A DNA stretch of 64,000 bases, taken from Bog-950 sp035299425. GTDB taxonomy: Bacteria > Bacteroidota > Bacteroidia > Chitinophagales > LD1. A program made the position numbers and the translations under genes. Positions 1-8,963 of this stretch are shown here, piece after piece. Positions within the stretch are counted from its first letter, which is position 1. Each line of letters opens with the position of its first letter. The stretch covers positions 53,810-117,809 of the forward strand of contig DATGWP010000067.1 in NCBI GenBank assembly GCA_035299425.1. Reading direction: 5' to 3'. The notes beneath the pieces are model-generated. The model saw only the letters and a list, made by a program, of their open reading frames with translations. It was not told the DNA's origin and did not search any database.

Positions 1-232
1 TCCAGGCCTCCAGGTTGCCGCCTTTATCGGCAAACTTTTTAAGCGAGTCGAACACCTTTAAAAAACCCATGTTCAGTATTTCGGTAGCCTGCTCACGGTG
101 GCTTGAGTAGCGCATGCACACCCCCATCATCTTGCCAAAAAAGCGCTCATACAAACGCTTTTGGGCAAGCCGCTCATTTTTAATGCAGCCCCTGATGAGT
201 TCCTCTTCCGTCACACTGAATACAATTTTCAT
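1..232 (-). CDS. ECF-type RNA polymerase sigma factor, N-terminal part (cut by window edge)
   Basis: The minus strand reads open from an ATG at 232 to the window edge, giving 77 residues that begin MKIVFSVTEEELIRGC. Residues about 19-77 resemble sigma-70 region 2 of ECF factors: a helix with LAQKRLYERFFGKMMGVCMRY, then the HREQATEILNMGFLKVFDSL stretch where the core-binding and -10 recognition helices lie. Region 4 would be beyond the edge, so the gene is partial here. ECF factors direct RNA polymerase to envelope or stress promoters. No anti-sigma gene is visible on this side; the upstream neighbour is a lipoprotein on the same strand, 65 bp away. Confidence 0.82.
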   Translation of the reverse strand, partial: MKIVFSVTEEELIRGCIKNERLAQKRLYERFFGKMMGVCMRYSSHREQATEILNMGFLKVFDSLKKFADKGGNLEAW

Positions 233-252
233 CTCTAAGTTAGTCCTTTTGC

Positions 253-285
253 AGAAGTTCCTCTTCTTCAAGAAGAGGAACTTCT
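253..285. repeat. Perfect 16-bp inverted repeat (hairpin) between sigma factor and lipoprotein genes
   Basis: Arms 253-268 and 270-285 are exact reverse complements (AGAAGTTCCTCTTCTT) with a single base between them. It lies between the stop of the lipoprotein gene and the start of the sigma-factor gene, both on the minus strand. Neither side is followed by a T-run, so it is not a classical intrinsic terminator. It could be an operator, an mRNA structure in the sigma-factor leader or a REP-like element. Confidence 0.6.
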
Positions 286-297
286 AAAACCCTTCTT

Positions 298-1587
298 CTA
301 TCTCTCTACCGCTATCCTGCTCAGCAGGGTTATATTCTGTATATTGCTGTAATCGTACTGGTATAAACCATCATCGCCAATCATCATCAGTCGGTGGTTA
401 AAAGGTATTACATCGGTAGCTTGTATATTGCCGACGGTCATTACCGGTGTCGTGCTTATCGCCTCGGGGTTGGTGGCATCAAATACTTTTAAGCCAGCCG
501 TACCATCGCAGATAAATAGTGTGTTGCCATCTTTACCTAAACCATGAGGGTTGGTCATTTGCACGGTGTGTTTAAGCGTTGGTGTAGCAAGGTTGGCAAT
601 ATCTACTACCTCCAGCTGGTTAAAATCTGTATTGCAAGGCGTGCCGCTGCGCAGGGTAATGTAAGCATAGTGGTCGTCTACCACCACCGGGTCGCAGGCG
701 GTGCCGTGTATATACGTAGAAACATACGATGGCGAAGCCGGGTTGTTGATGTTGTAAATAAACATACCATTGGTGCTGCCTATAAACAAGTGGTTATTGT
801 GCGGAAAAATAGTTTCGATGTTGCGGCCTACATTGGTAGTGCCCAGCGATGTCAGGCTACCGCCAATGTTAAACACACGCAGCGAAGACTGGTCAACTAC
901 ATACAACGTATTGTTAGCAATGGTAAATCGCGCCATGCTGCCACCTACACCCGGTGCGCTTACGTTACCTTTGGTAAACGAGCCACCGCCCGTGCTATTA
1001 GCTACAAATACATCGCCTTCCATCCATGGCCCGCCGCGGCCCCAATAACCTCCGCCACCATTGCAATCATTGCTCATTTTTTCGGTTACCATGCTTTCGT
1101 TAAAGCCCGTTACCACACCTTTGGTTGGGTCACCATAGTAACCGGTAGTATAAATACGGTCTGGCAAAGCATTTTCTACACGCTGTGTAACGGTTACATT
1201 CAGCGGGTTGCTTATGTCCAGTGCCAGCAGGTCTATATAGCTATCGGCATATAGTGTGTTGCCCACGGCAGCTATATCCATGTTGCCGGGTATTTTAATA
1301 AAAGCAACATTCTGCGGCGATGAGGGGTTGCTGTTGTCTATTACGTGTATGCCTTTATCTACCTCGTTCACAAAAATGTAATTACCCTTCATATAAATTT
1401 TACCGGGTTGCTTTAGCGCGGTGGCCGGCTCCGATTTTACCGAGCTGCGTAGCTCTTCAAAACTCATATAAATAGGGTCGTATCTTTTGTAGGTTACGGT
1501 TTGCTCGCATTTGTCTTTGCGACAGCTGGAGAATAGCATCAGGCAAAGAAGAGCAGCGTATGCGGTTGTGTTAAACAGGGTTTTCAT
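298..1587 (-). CDS. LVIVD-repeat beta-propeller lipoprotein
   Basis: 429 residues. The N-terminus is a lipoprotein signal with lipobox FSSC (Cys22), so the protein is probably anchored in a membrane facing the periplasm or outside. The body has repeats in which a strand pattern such as GNYIFVNEVDKGIHVIDNSNPSSPQ recurs (GNTLYADSYIDLLALDISNPLNV; DGNTLFICDGTAGLKVFDATNPEAI), which matches LVIVD-type repeats predicted to fold as a beta-propeller. A glycine-rich insert lies around residues 175-210. Such proteins have no established enzymatic activity. The minus-strand ECF sigma gene follows after 65 bp. Confidence 0.8.
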   Translation of the reverse strand: MKTLFNTTAYAALLCLMLFSSCRKDKCEQTVTYKRYDPIYMSFEELRSSVKSEPATALKQPGKIYMKGNYIFVNEVDKGIHVIDNSNPSSPQNVAFIKIPGNMDIAAVGNTLYADSYIDLLALDISNPLNVTVTQRVENALPDRIYTTGYYGDPTKGVVTGFNESMVTEKMSNDCNGGGGYWGRGGPWMEGDVFVANSTGGGSFTKGNVSAPGVGGSMARFTIANNTLYVVDQSSLRVFNIGGSLTSLGTTNVGRNIETIFPHNNHLFIGSTNGMFIYNINNPASPSYVSTYIHGTACDPVVVDDHYAYITLRSGTPCNTDFNQLEVVDIANLATPTLKHTVQMTNPHGLGKDGNTLFICDGTAGLKVFDATNPEAISTTPVMTVGNIQATDVIPFNHRLMMIGDDGLYQYDYSNIQNITLLSRIAVER

Positions 1588-1685
1588 GTGTATGTGTTTA
1601 ATGTTTTAATAATAGCAAGGCAACGGTTTACTGTTTAGAAACGTTTTGATTTTGAAAACCGTTGCCTGAACCCAAAAATACTGTC

Positions 1686-2480
1686 ATGAAACAGATACTT
1701 TCTACACTACTCATTTTAGTTGCCTGCTTGTTATCTGCGCAAAGCAACATAGAAGATGTGGTTTACTTAAAAAACGGAAGCGTATTACGGGGCAAGATAC
1801 AAACTCCCGCCAGCGAAGGAAAAACCAGAATTGAGTTGCTGGGCGGTAGCGTGTTTGTATTTGACCAGGCAGAAATAGACAGTATAAAGCGTGAAAGCAC
1901 TTTAAAAAGAAGCCTGAAAGAAATTAACCGCAACTATTTCCGCCGCGACAGAGGTTTTAGAAACATAACCGAGTTTGGCTTTATATATGGTACCGATTTA
2001 AAGAAGCCCGAGGACGACCCCTACAATTATTACAATAACAATACCGATGATTTTGGCCTATCGCTTCACACGGTAAACGGCTACCAGCTTTGGCCCTATT
2101 TGTTTGTAGGCGGCGGAGTGGGCATAGATAGGTTGATTAATTACAAGCAGACGTTCTCGCCTTTTTATGTGCGCGTAGCCAGCGAGTTTTTAAAAAAGAA
2201 AGCAACCCCTTATGTTTATCTGGATGCCGGGTACTCGGTAATGTGGAAGAAGAAAAATGATGTCTATTACAGTTATCAAAACAAAGGAGGGTACTATGTA
2301 TCGTGCGGCGGTGGGGTGCGCATATATACCCGCAGCCGCGCTTCTGTACTATTATCAGTAGCCTATAAGCGCAACTACAGCGAAACAAAATGGTGGTATA
2401 CGGTAGGGGGTGATGGTAGTTCTTACGAAATAAAGCGTACCTATCAGCGCATGGTATTTAATGTAGGGGTTACCTTTTAG
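1686..2480 (+). CDS. Secreted protein, probable outer-membrane beta-barrel, function unknown
   Basis: 264 residues from the ATG at 1686 (MKQILSTLLILVACLLSAQS), chosen because it gives a clean signal peptide; a TTG at 1662 would add eight residues before it. Residues 25-70 hold a short VVYLKNGSVLRGKI segment often seen at the start of Bacteroidota envelope proteins. The rest alternates hydrophobic and polar residues, is rich in Tyr and Gly, and ends with an aromatic strand (MVFNVGVTF), as expected of a beta-barrel with C-terminal Phe. I do not recognise a specific family. It is divergent from the LVIVD lipoprotein. Confidence 0.7.
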   Translation: MKQILSTLLILVACLLSAQSNIEDVVYLKNGSVLRGKIQTPASEGKTRIELLGGSVFVFDQAEIDSIKRESTLKRSLKEINRNYFRRDRGFRNITEFGFIYGTDLKKPEDDPYNYYNNNTDDFGLSLHTVNGYQLWPYLFVGGGVGIDRLINYKQTFSPFYVRVASEFLKKKATPYVYLDAGYSVMWKKKNDVYYSYQNKGGYYVSCGGGVRIYTRSRASVLLSVAYKRNYSETKWWYTVGGDGSSYEIKRTYQRMVFNVGVTF

Positions 2481-2542
2481 GCGATTATGCAGTACATAGA
2501 GAAAAGCAGTACAATTATTTGCCTTTCATTCGTATAATAAAA

Positions 2543-3577
2543 TTACCGTATCTCCCCTTTTTTCTCTGCTTCGTACTGATACACTGTATACAGTATTGTT
2601 TTTCCTACAGCATTCAGCGTAGTTTTATCCACTATATCCATATTGTCGGCGTGTGTGTGCCAGTAATCGCCAAAAGTTTGCGAGCGGCTGGTAGGGTCAT
2701 AGTGTATAATATCTACCGTAGGTATTTTAGCTACCTGGTTAATGTAAACATGATCATCGGTAATGCCGCCAATAGTTTGGTTACTGAAAAAGTTAGAGTA
2801 ACCCAGCGCATTAGCGTTGGCCCAAACCCTATCCTGCACCCAGCCGGCGTTGAAAGATGAATTGCCTTCGCGGGCAAACACGGCCCCCTTGGCTGCCGCC
2901 ATATCCAACAAAATTCCAAAGTCAGCACGATAGCCCGGCACGTGCGGTGTGGCGCTCCAGTGCTGTGAGCCAAGGCACCAGCTGCCTTCGCTATCATAAG
3001 TTCCCGGCTTAATAATATCATCCAGAGACGAAGAATAACCGCGGTCTTCGGCATCGTTAAAAAAGAAATCTATCCCAATATTGCTTAGCGGTTGCGATTT
3101 AATAGCCCGCGCAACTTCTATCAAAGTTCCTACACCACTGGCACCATCGCAGGCAGAAAGGATAGGTTTGTCACGGTCTTTGGTATCCTGGTCGGCCCAC
3201 GGGCGGCTATCCCAATGCGAGCATAATAAAATGCGGGTAGTAGCCTGCGGGTTTATGGAGCCTATAATGTTGGTGGCTTTCAAATTTACACCATCAAAAC
3301 CCTTTACCTCAAACTTCTGTATGTGAACAGTATCGGTGTATTTCTTAATCTCTTCTATCAGGTATTTAGCACAAGCTTCATGGCCCTTCGAGTTCATTTC
3401 GCGGGTGCCGAAAGCCAATTGCGCGGCAGTATAGTTGTAAGCCGAGTCGCTGTTAAAGGCCGGTGCATTTACAACTACGGCAGGCTTGGTTTCAACTGGC
3501 GTTTCTGTCTGCTGGCCCTTAAACCTATCGCAAGATGCCAAGCAGAGTAAAACCAAAAAGGATATGTATTTGTTCAT
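2543..3577 (-). CDS. M28-family zinc metallohydrolase lipoprotein, glutaminyl-peptide cyclotransferase-like
   Basis: 344 residues with lipobox LASC (Cys16). The M28 zinc-site elements are visible: SHWDSRPWADQD (residues 120-131), DGASGVGTLIEVARAI with Asp144, FFFNDAEDRG with Glu177, and a late HTHADNMD around residues 307-314. The DSRPWADQD stretch is characteristic of the glutaminyl-cyclase-like branch of M28, which converts N-terminal Gln to pyroglutamate; many such Bacteroidota lipoproteins are annotated simply as M28 peptidases, and the sequence alone does not settle peptidase versus cyclase. It starts 8 bp after the cysS stop codon and is probably the last gene of that operon. Confidence 0.86.
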   Translation of the reverse strand: MNKYISFLVLLCLASCDRFKGQQTETPVETKPAVVVNAPAFNSDSAYNYTAAQLAFGTREMNSKGHEACAKYLIEEIKKYTDTVHIQKFEVKGFDGVNLKATNIIGSINPQATTRILLCSHWDSRPWADQDTKDRDKPILSACDGASGVGTLIEVARAIKSQPLSNIGIDFFFNDAEDRGYSSSLDDIIKPGTYDSEGSWCLGSQHWSATPHVPGYRADFGILLDMAAAKGAVFAREGNSSFNAGWVQDRVWANANALGYSNFFSNQTIGGITDDHVYINQVAKIPTVDIIHYDPTSRSQTFGDYWHTHADNMDIVDKTTLNAVGKTILYTVYQYEAEKKGEIR

Positions 3578-3585
3578 GTAGCTAA

Positions 3586-5049
3586 TTAATTAGAACTCCA
3601 GCTAACGCCTTCTTTTCCATCTTTTACCTGTATGCCTACCTTCAGCAATTCGTCGCGAATTTTATCCGATGCTGCAAAGTCTTTTTTGGCGCGCACATCT
3701 TTGCGCAGTTCAAGTATAAGGTTCATCAGCCCCTCTACTTTATCCGATGATGCACCCTCCTCTTCTTTCAGGCCCAATACTTCTACAACTATATCATTGA
3801 ACAGCTTTTGCAACTGTTCTTTATCGGCTGCGGTAATGGTTTGGCTACCATCATTAACCGAGTTGATAATGCTAACCCCCTCAAACAAACCCGCAATAGC
3901 CACTGGTGTATTGAAGTCGTCGTTTAGAGCATTGTAAACATTGTTTTTTACGTCCTCTACCTTAACCGATGATTTCTCAGAGGTCTTTAAACCAGGCAAT
4001 AATTTTATAGCATTAATCAAGCGCTGATAACCTTTCTCTGAAGCCTGTAACGCAACGTTTGAAAAATCGAGCGTGCTGCGGTAATGCGCTTGTAGCATAA
4101 AGAAACGGACTGTCATGGGCGAGTAGCCTTTCTCCAGTAATTTATGGTTACCGGTAAAGAGTTCCTGCGGTAAAAATGAATTGCCGAGGCTCTTACTCAT
4201 TTTCTGTCCGTTAACCGTAAGCATGTTAGTATGCATCCATGTACGGGCCGGCGATTTTTTGCAGCAGGCCACGTTCTGTGCTATCTCGTTGGTATGATGT
4301 GTAGGCACCAGGTCCATACCTCCGCCATGTATGTCAAATTCTTCTCCCAGGTATTTGCTGCTCATGGCGCTGCACTCTATATGCCAGCCGGGGAAACCCT
4401 CACCCCAAGGGCTTGGCCAGCGCATAATATGCTCGGGCTTTGCTTTTTTCCATAGCGCAAAATCAAGCCGTCCTTTTTTAGCATCCTGCCCTTCCAGGTT
4501 TTCGCGGGTGCCGTCCAGCATTTCATCCAGCTTGCGGCCACTAAGTGCGGTGTAAGGGTAATCTTTAGCAAACTTCTCTACATCGAACCAAATGGTGCCA
4601 TCTACTTCGTATGCCAGGCCATTCTCAATTATCTTCTTGGTCATTTCAATCTGCTCAATAATGTGCCCACTGGCAGTAGGCTCTATACTGGGTGGCAGGA
4701 GGTTAAAGTCATCCAGCACTTTATGAAAATCCACGGCGTATAGCTGCACAATCTCCATAGGCTCCAGCTTCTCAAGGCGTGCGCGTTTGGCAATTTTATC
4801 TTCTCCTTCATCCCCATCGCTTTCCAGGTGACCTACATCGGTTATGTTGCGCACATAGCGCACACGATACCCCAAATGCTTTAGGTAACGAAACACAACA
4901 TCGAACGATAAAAACGTGCGGCAATTGCCAAGGTGGGCGTGGCTATATAAAGTAGGGCCGCACACATACATGCCTACGTGAGGCGCGTTGAGCGGTTTAA
5001 AAACTTCTTTCTCGCGGGTAAGGGTGTTGTATATTTTAAGTTCCTGCAT
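3586..5049 (-). CDS. cysS: Cysteinyl-tRNA synthetase
   Basis: 487 residues, normal length for the class I enzyme that charges tRNA-Cys with cysteine. The HIGH-type motif is HAHL (residues 37-40) in the context MYVCGPTLYSHAHLGN, and the KMSKS motif is at 283-287. The catalytic zinc ligands expected from the family are present as Cys30, Cys226 (WHIECSAMS), His251 and Glu255 (HHTNE). The C-terminal helical anticodon-binding part ends in the VKDGKEGVSW pattern usual for CysRS. It sits 41 bp after the EEP-family gene and 8 bp before the M28 gene. Confidence 0.97.
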   Translation of the reverse strand: MQELKIYNTLTREKEVFKPLNAPHVGMYVCGPTLYSHAHLGNCRTFLSFDVVFRYLKHLGYRVRYVRNITDVGHLESDGDEGEDKIAKRARLEKLEPMEIVQLYAVDFHKVLDDFNLLPPSIEPTASGHIIEQIEMTKKIIENGLAYEVDGTIWFDVEKFAKDYPYTALSGRKLDEMLDGTRENLEGQDAKKGRLDFALWKKAKPEHIMRWPSPWGEGFPGWHIECSAMSSKYLGEEFDIHGGGMDLVPTHHTNEIAQNVACCKKSPARTWMHTNMLTVNGQKMSKSLGNSFLPQELFTGNHKLLEKGYSPMTVRFFMLQAHYRSTLDFSNVALQASEKGYQRLINAIKLLPGLKTSEKSSVKVEDVKNNVYNALNDDFNTPVAIAGLFEGVSIINSVNDGSQTITAADKEQLQKLFNDIVVEVLGLKEEEGASSDKVEGLMNLILELRKDVRAKKDFAASDKIRDELLKVGIQVKDGKEGVSWSSN

Positions 5050-5090
5050 AAGGGTGCTAATATATAGAAAGTGTTTAGGTTGAAAACAGA

Positions 5091-6206
5091 CTATAGAGAG
5101 AACGTTACCGCCACCGGGTAGTGGTCAGAGAGCGGCTCGCTGATTGTGCGATAAGAGTTGACCTTAATCTCGCTATCAAAAAAGGTGTAGTCTATACGGA
5201 AAATCGAGAATTTATTGGCAAACGTAGCCCCAAAGCCTTTGCTTTTTTCTATGAATGCATCCTGCAATTTATGGCGCGCTGTACTGTAGGTATAAGACAC
5301 CGGCACATCGTTAAAATCGCCGCAAAGGATTTTGTGCCCGTTAAACCCATCTACGCTTTCGGCCACCGCATTGGCTTGCTGCGCCCGTTTGGTATAGGCG
5401 CGTTTCATTTTGCGCATTATGTTCTTCACGGGTGCCCAGCGGGTGCTTTGGTTAACCTCTATCGAATCCAGTGTAGCGTAATCATCGTAGCCTAAATGGA
5501 TAGATTGAAAGTGGACGTTGTAAAGTCGCGTAACCTTACCGTTAATATTCAGGTCACTGTAAATACAGTTATTGGTCAGCGAGTTTTCGAAATCTATTAC
5601 GCCGGTATCCACCATCGGAAACTTAGAAAACGTAGCTACACCCCATTGCTGGTGCAGTTCGCCCGATTTCCAGAGTGTTTTTTGCACCTTGCTTTTGGGC
5701 GTGCGCTTTAAATCTACCGATGGGAAAAAGTGAACGTATTTATAGCCCAGTGTATCGCGCAGGTATTCCAGGTTATGAAACAACTGGTTATTGGTATAAA
5801 ACTCCTGCAGGCAAAGTACATCGGCATTCTCTTTTTTAATAAGCGCCATCATCTGCTCGCGGGTTTCGGTATTCTTATTCCAGTTATACAGGTCAAAGTT
5901 CTTTACATTCCAGGTAAGCACCTTTACACCTTGCTCGGTATTGTCAGCACTAAAATTTACGGCAAAAGTGGCGTGTATAAAACTCCAGGTAAGTGCAATC
6001 GCCACCAGCGATATAAGACCAAAGGCATCGCGCTTGGCTATCCATAGCAGCAAAAAGAAAAAATTAACCACCAGTACCACCGGAAAGGCAAAGCCCAAAA
6101 AGGCCAACTGCCAGTATTGCGTGGGCGAAATATAAGTAGCCAAGCACGAGCATAACAATACTACAAGGGCAATTACATTAAGCGTTTTGAAAAAAATACG
6201 GAGCAA
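5091..6206 (-). CDS. Membrane-anchored endonuclease/exonuclease/phosphatase-family protein
   Basis: 371 residues. Three hydrophobic segments fill residues about 8-90, so the catalytic domain is membrane-tethered. The EEP fold motifs occur in order: TWNVKNFD, LCLQEF (metal-binding Glu), LCGDFNDVP (GDxN) and SDHYPV (catalytic Asp-His). Family members hydrolyse phosphodiesters in nucleic acids, phospholipids or phosphoinositides; the substrate cannot be read from sequence. It lies 40 bp after the rhomboid protease gene and before cysS in a same-strand run. Confidence 0.88.
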   Translation of the reverse strand: MLRIFFKTLNVIALVVLLCSCLATYISPTQYWQLAFLGFAFPVVLVVNFFFLLLWIAKRDAFGLISLVAIALTWSFIHATFAVNFSADNTEQGVKVLTWNVKNFDLYNWNKNTETREQMMALIKKENADVLCLQEFYTNNQLFHNLEYLRDTLGYKYVHFFPSVDLKRTPKSKVQKTLWKSGELHQQWGVATFSKFPMVDTGVIDFENSLTNNCIYSDLNINGKVTRLYNVHFQSIHLGYDDYATLDSIEVNQSTRWAPVKNIMRKMKRAYTKRAQQANAVAESVDGFNGHKILCGDFNDVPVSYTYSTARHKLQDAFIEKSKGFGATFANKFSIFRIDYTFFDSEIKVNSYRTISEPLSDHYPVAVTFSL

Positions 6207-6246
6207 GGGGTTGAGTATTACTATTTACAAATACCGGGCGAACAAA

Positions 6247-7128
6247 CTACTTTTTGCTGTAGTTGAACAAAAAATCTTTTTCTTCTTTACTAAGGCTATC
6301 GTAACCAGAACGCGCAATTTTATCCAATATTTCATCTACGCGCTGTTGTTCGGTTTTGCCTATATTTTTTTGAGCAGGCTTTTGATAGCTCTCATTTTTA
6401 TAGGTAGCTTTTAATTTGGGTTTGCGTTTAAAAAGATTGCCAACAGGTTTAAATATTCCAAATAAATCAAACCCGCCTTGTAGCGACCGGATATACAAAA
6501 AGCCACTTAGCGCTCCACCTATGTGGGCAATATAACCTCCGGCATTGCCATAGGGTATATTGATAATATCAAGCAATAATGAAACGAGCGCAATGTATTT
6601 TATTTTAACCGGGCCTATAAACATTAACCCTATTTCGTACTCGGGATTAAGTGTAGCGGCGGCAAACACTATGGCAAAAATACTGGCCGATGCACCAAGC
6701 ATTAGCGCACTCTCTGCACCAGGCCTGAAAACCGGAATAAGGTTGTACGCCAGTATATAAATAAGCGCGCCGCTTAATCCGCCCAGCAGATAAAGCGGTA
6801 ATACCTTTTTATCCCCTATATGTAATACAAATATTTCGCCAAACCAGTATAGCCACAGCATGTTGAACAAAACATGCATAAAACTGGTGTGCAAAAACAT
6901 ATAAGTGAATACCGACCAGGGCTGGTAAAGCAAAGTATTAAGCGAAGCTGGAGTTTCGAGCTTGGCAAGCACTAAATTATAAATGACCGTATTTTGTATC
7001 AGAAAACTGATGAGATAGAAAATGCCGAAAAATAAAAACACCCCCAGGTTCACAAAAATCAGCTTCATCACCATGTTGCCATAGCGAAACTGGTGTTTAA
7101 TATCATTGGTAATAGAATCGGTCAACAT
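6247..7128 (-). CDS. Rhomboid-family intramembrane serine protease
   Basis: 293 residues with about six transmembrane helices. The catalytic pair is visible as Ser147 in LGASASIF (the GxSx motif of helix 4) and His202 in AHIGGALSGF (helix 6); the HxxxN element on helix 2 reads HTSFMHVLFNM (residues 80-90). Rhomboids cleave transmembrane proteins inside the membrane. Residues 225-293 form a charged cytoplasmic tail ending in a helical segment (KIARSGYDSLSKEEKDFL), common in Bacteroidota rhomboids. It starts 12 bp after the stop of the upstream secreted protein gene and precedes the EEP gene by 40 bp, so an operon is likely. Confidence 0.93.
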   Translation of the reverse strand: MLTDSITNDIKHQFRYGNMVMKLIFVNLGVFLFFGIFYLISFLIQNTVIYNLVLAKLETPASLNTLLYQPWSVFTYMFLHTSFMHVLFNMLWLYWFGEIFVLHIGDKKVLPLYLLGGLSGALIYILAYNLIPVFRPGAESALMLGASASIFAIVFAAATLNPEYEIGLMFIGPVKIKYIALVSLLLDIINIPYGNAGGYIAHIGGALSGFLYIRSLQGGFDLFGIFKPVGNLFKRKPKLKATYKNESYQKPAQKNIGKTEQQRVDEILDKIARSGYDSLSKEEKDFLFNYSKK

Positions 7129-7140
7129 GTTTTCTCCTTT

Positions 7141-8736
7141 TTAATTCAATTTCTCTATCGTATAGGTTATAAAGTACCGGTCCTTTAAGTCGAATTTACT
7201 AAACGGGCACGGGTCGTCATTTTTTCCTTCGTGTGGGGAGTTTGTAAAATAATCAATCCGGCCCAGTTTATCAAACGAGTGCAGATTGCTTATCTCGCCA
7301 TACACATCATCCAGGCAGCCTTTCAGCAGCATGTTTTGTATAGAAAAGATACGGTTCTTAAAAAAACGCTTGGTCTTTTTATCGCAGGCCGAGGCCGGGT
7401 CCAGAATATCGCCTGCCAGCAGGTCTATACCATCTACTTCCCATCCGCTTATGTACACCCTGAATTGCTTGCCCCGCGGTACGTACACAGTAAATTCGTT
7501 GTGAAGGTTCCAGTGGTGTTTATATGTTTTGCCTAAGCCTTTGGTAAGTATATGTCCCTTTTTGCCGTGAAAGTCGTTCAGAAAAACCCAATCGCTGCCC
7601 ACGTTAACAAACAACCGAACTTCTGCCTTCGATAGTTTATCATTAATGTATTTAAACTTCAGACTGCTCAGCTTTATTTTATAAATATCTACAGGCAAAT
7701 CACCGGCTATACCGCGTCCTTCGTCCCAGTAAAAATAAAGTGTGCGGGCATAAATCTCCAGGTCGTTGGCATTCTTGGTTTTCCAGGGTATTAGCACACG
7801 CACCGTTGCCGAATCGCTGTTTGGCTCTATCAATTCATACTGCGAAAAGCTATCTCCTTTCCTGCGGTCGAGTTTATACTTAAGCTGCGCATTGGGCGAA
7901 GGGCGCGGCAAATCTATTTTAACGGTAAACTCATAGTCTTTGCTGCTCATGTTTACCCGCTGTACATAAGCGGGGGCATTAAACCGGTTATTCTGCAGCG
8001 CACCGCCATCACCGCTGGCAAAAATATCTACCCGCGTGGCAAACTTTACCGAGCTATCGCCTATTAACACCTGTTCGGCCAGCGAGCGCTTAATAGCCAC
8101 AAACCGGGGCGGATGTATCTCCGCTTCACTAGGCGGGTGGCCGCGGTCCCATACATAATGGCCCTCTACGTGTACCCAATCTCCCACCGATGGCCAGTTC
8201 CATATCTTATCTTTTAACTCGTGCCCGGCGCTATAAAATCCGCCGCTTCTGCCCGCATCATTATCATAGCGTAGCGGGTTCACTTTGTTGCACATTCCCA
8301 ACCCGCACTCCCACTCACAGCGCACTACATTATGCAGCGAGGTGTCGTTTTTTTCGCCTTTGTGGTATACCAACAGTGGTAGAAGATTAGTAAACCGGTT
8401 ATCATCGGTCTTATCGGGTATTACATCAAAGTTAACATCGTGCGAGTAGTGGTAAAAAGGGAGATCTTCGTGACTTACATGCGGGCCATGCGTGCCGTTT
8501 ACCAAATTAGAGCCTACACGGCCTTCTAATATTGCTATGTAATCTTTACTCATTATAGGCAACCACGAGGGCAGTATAACACCTATATCGTAAAACTCGT
8601 GCCGGCGCAGAATAGAAATAGTATCGCGGCAGGGCAGAAAGCCTTCTTCGCTTTGTGTACAGCAGGGGTTATTGCTCAACGGCTGTGCACATAACTGCGA
8701 TGCAGATAAAAAGAAAAGGAGAAGGATGCGTTTCAT
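7141..8736 (-). CDS. Secreted protein of unknown function
   Basis: 531 residues beginning with a standard signal peptide (MKRILLLFFLSASQLCAQ). I recognise no family. The protein is rich in aromatic residues, has several Cys (CC, CEWECGLGMC) and contains a VHVEGHYVWDRGHPPSEAEIHPPRFVAIKR stretch. The C-terminal half has beta-rich segments (LFVNVGSDWVFLNDF; FTVYVPRGKQFRVYISGWE) that could form a beta-sandwich. No T9SS sorting domain is present at the end. It is the first gene of the minus-strand run that continues into the rhomboid protease. Confidence 0.72.
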   Translation of the reverse strand: MKRILLLFFLSASQLCAQPLSNNPCCTQSEEGFLPCRDTISILRRHEFYDIGVILPSWLPIMSKDYIAILEGRVGSNLVNGTHGPHVSHEDLPFYHYSHDVNFDVIPDKTDDNRFTNLLPLLVYHKGEKNDTSLHNVVRCEWECGLGMCNKVNPLRYDNDAGRSGGFYSAGHELKDKIWNWPSVGDWVHVEGHYVWDRGHPPSEAEIHPPRFVAIKRSLAEQVLIGDSSVKFATRVDIFASGDGGALQNNRFNAPAYVQRVNMSSKDYEFTVKIDLPRPSPNAQLKYKLDRRKGDSFSQYELIEPNSDSATVRVLIPWKTKNANDLEIYARTLYFYWDEGRGIAGDLPVDIYKIKLSSLKFKYINDKLSKAEVRLFVNVGSDWVFLNDFHGKKGHILTKGLGKTYKHHWNLHNEFTVYVPRGKQFRVYISGWEVDGIDLLAGDILDPASACDKKTKRFFKNRIFSIQNMLLKGCLDDVYGEISNLHSFDKLGRIDYFTNSPHEGKNDDPCPFSKFDLKDRYFITYTIEKLN

Positions 8737-8913
8737 ACTGGACCTGGCTCAAAGATAAATTTGCGCCCGAAAGTTTTTTATCGTTTTGTGAAACCTTTTT
8801 AAAACAGCCGCGTAACATTAATTAACCAAACGTGAGAGTATGATAGAACTTAACCCAAAAGCGCCTTACTGGCCAATTAACGATTAAAACATCAATTGCA
8901 GCGAAAGCTGATA

Positions 8914-8963
8914 ACGAAAAGTCTTCTGGGAGCCGTAACTCTTAGAGGACTTTTCGTGTTTTT
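8914..8963 (+). terminator. Orphan plus-strand intrinsic terminator
   Basis: Arms ACGAAAAGTC (8914-8923) and GACTTTTCGT (8948-8957) pair perfectly, followed on the plus strand by GTTTTT (8958-8963). The T-run is on the plus strand although both flanking genes are on the minus strand, so it does not terminate a known gene; it may end a small RNA transcribed from the 8737-8913 gap. On the minus strand the same hairpin follows the MFS stop codon but lacks a T-run. Confidence 0.55.
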
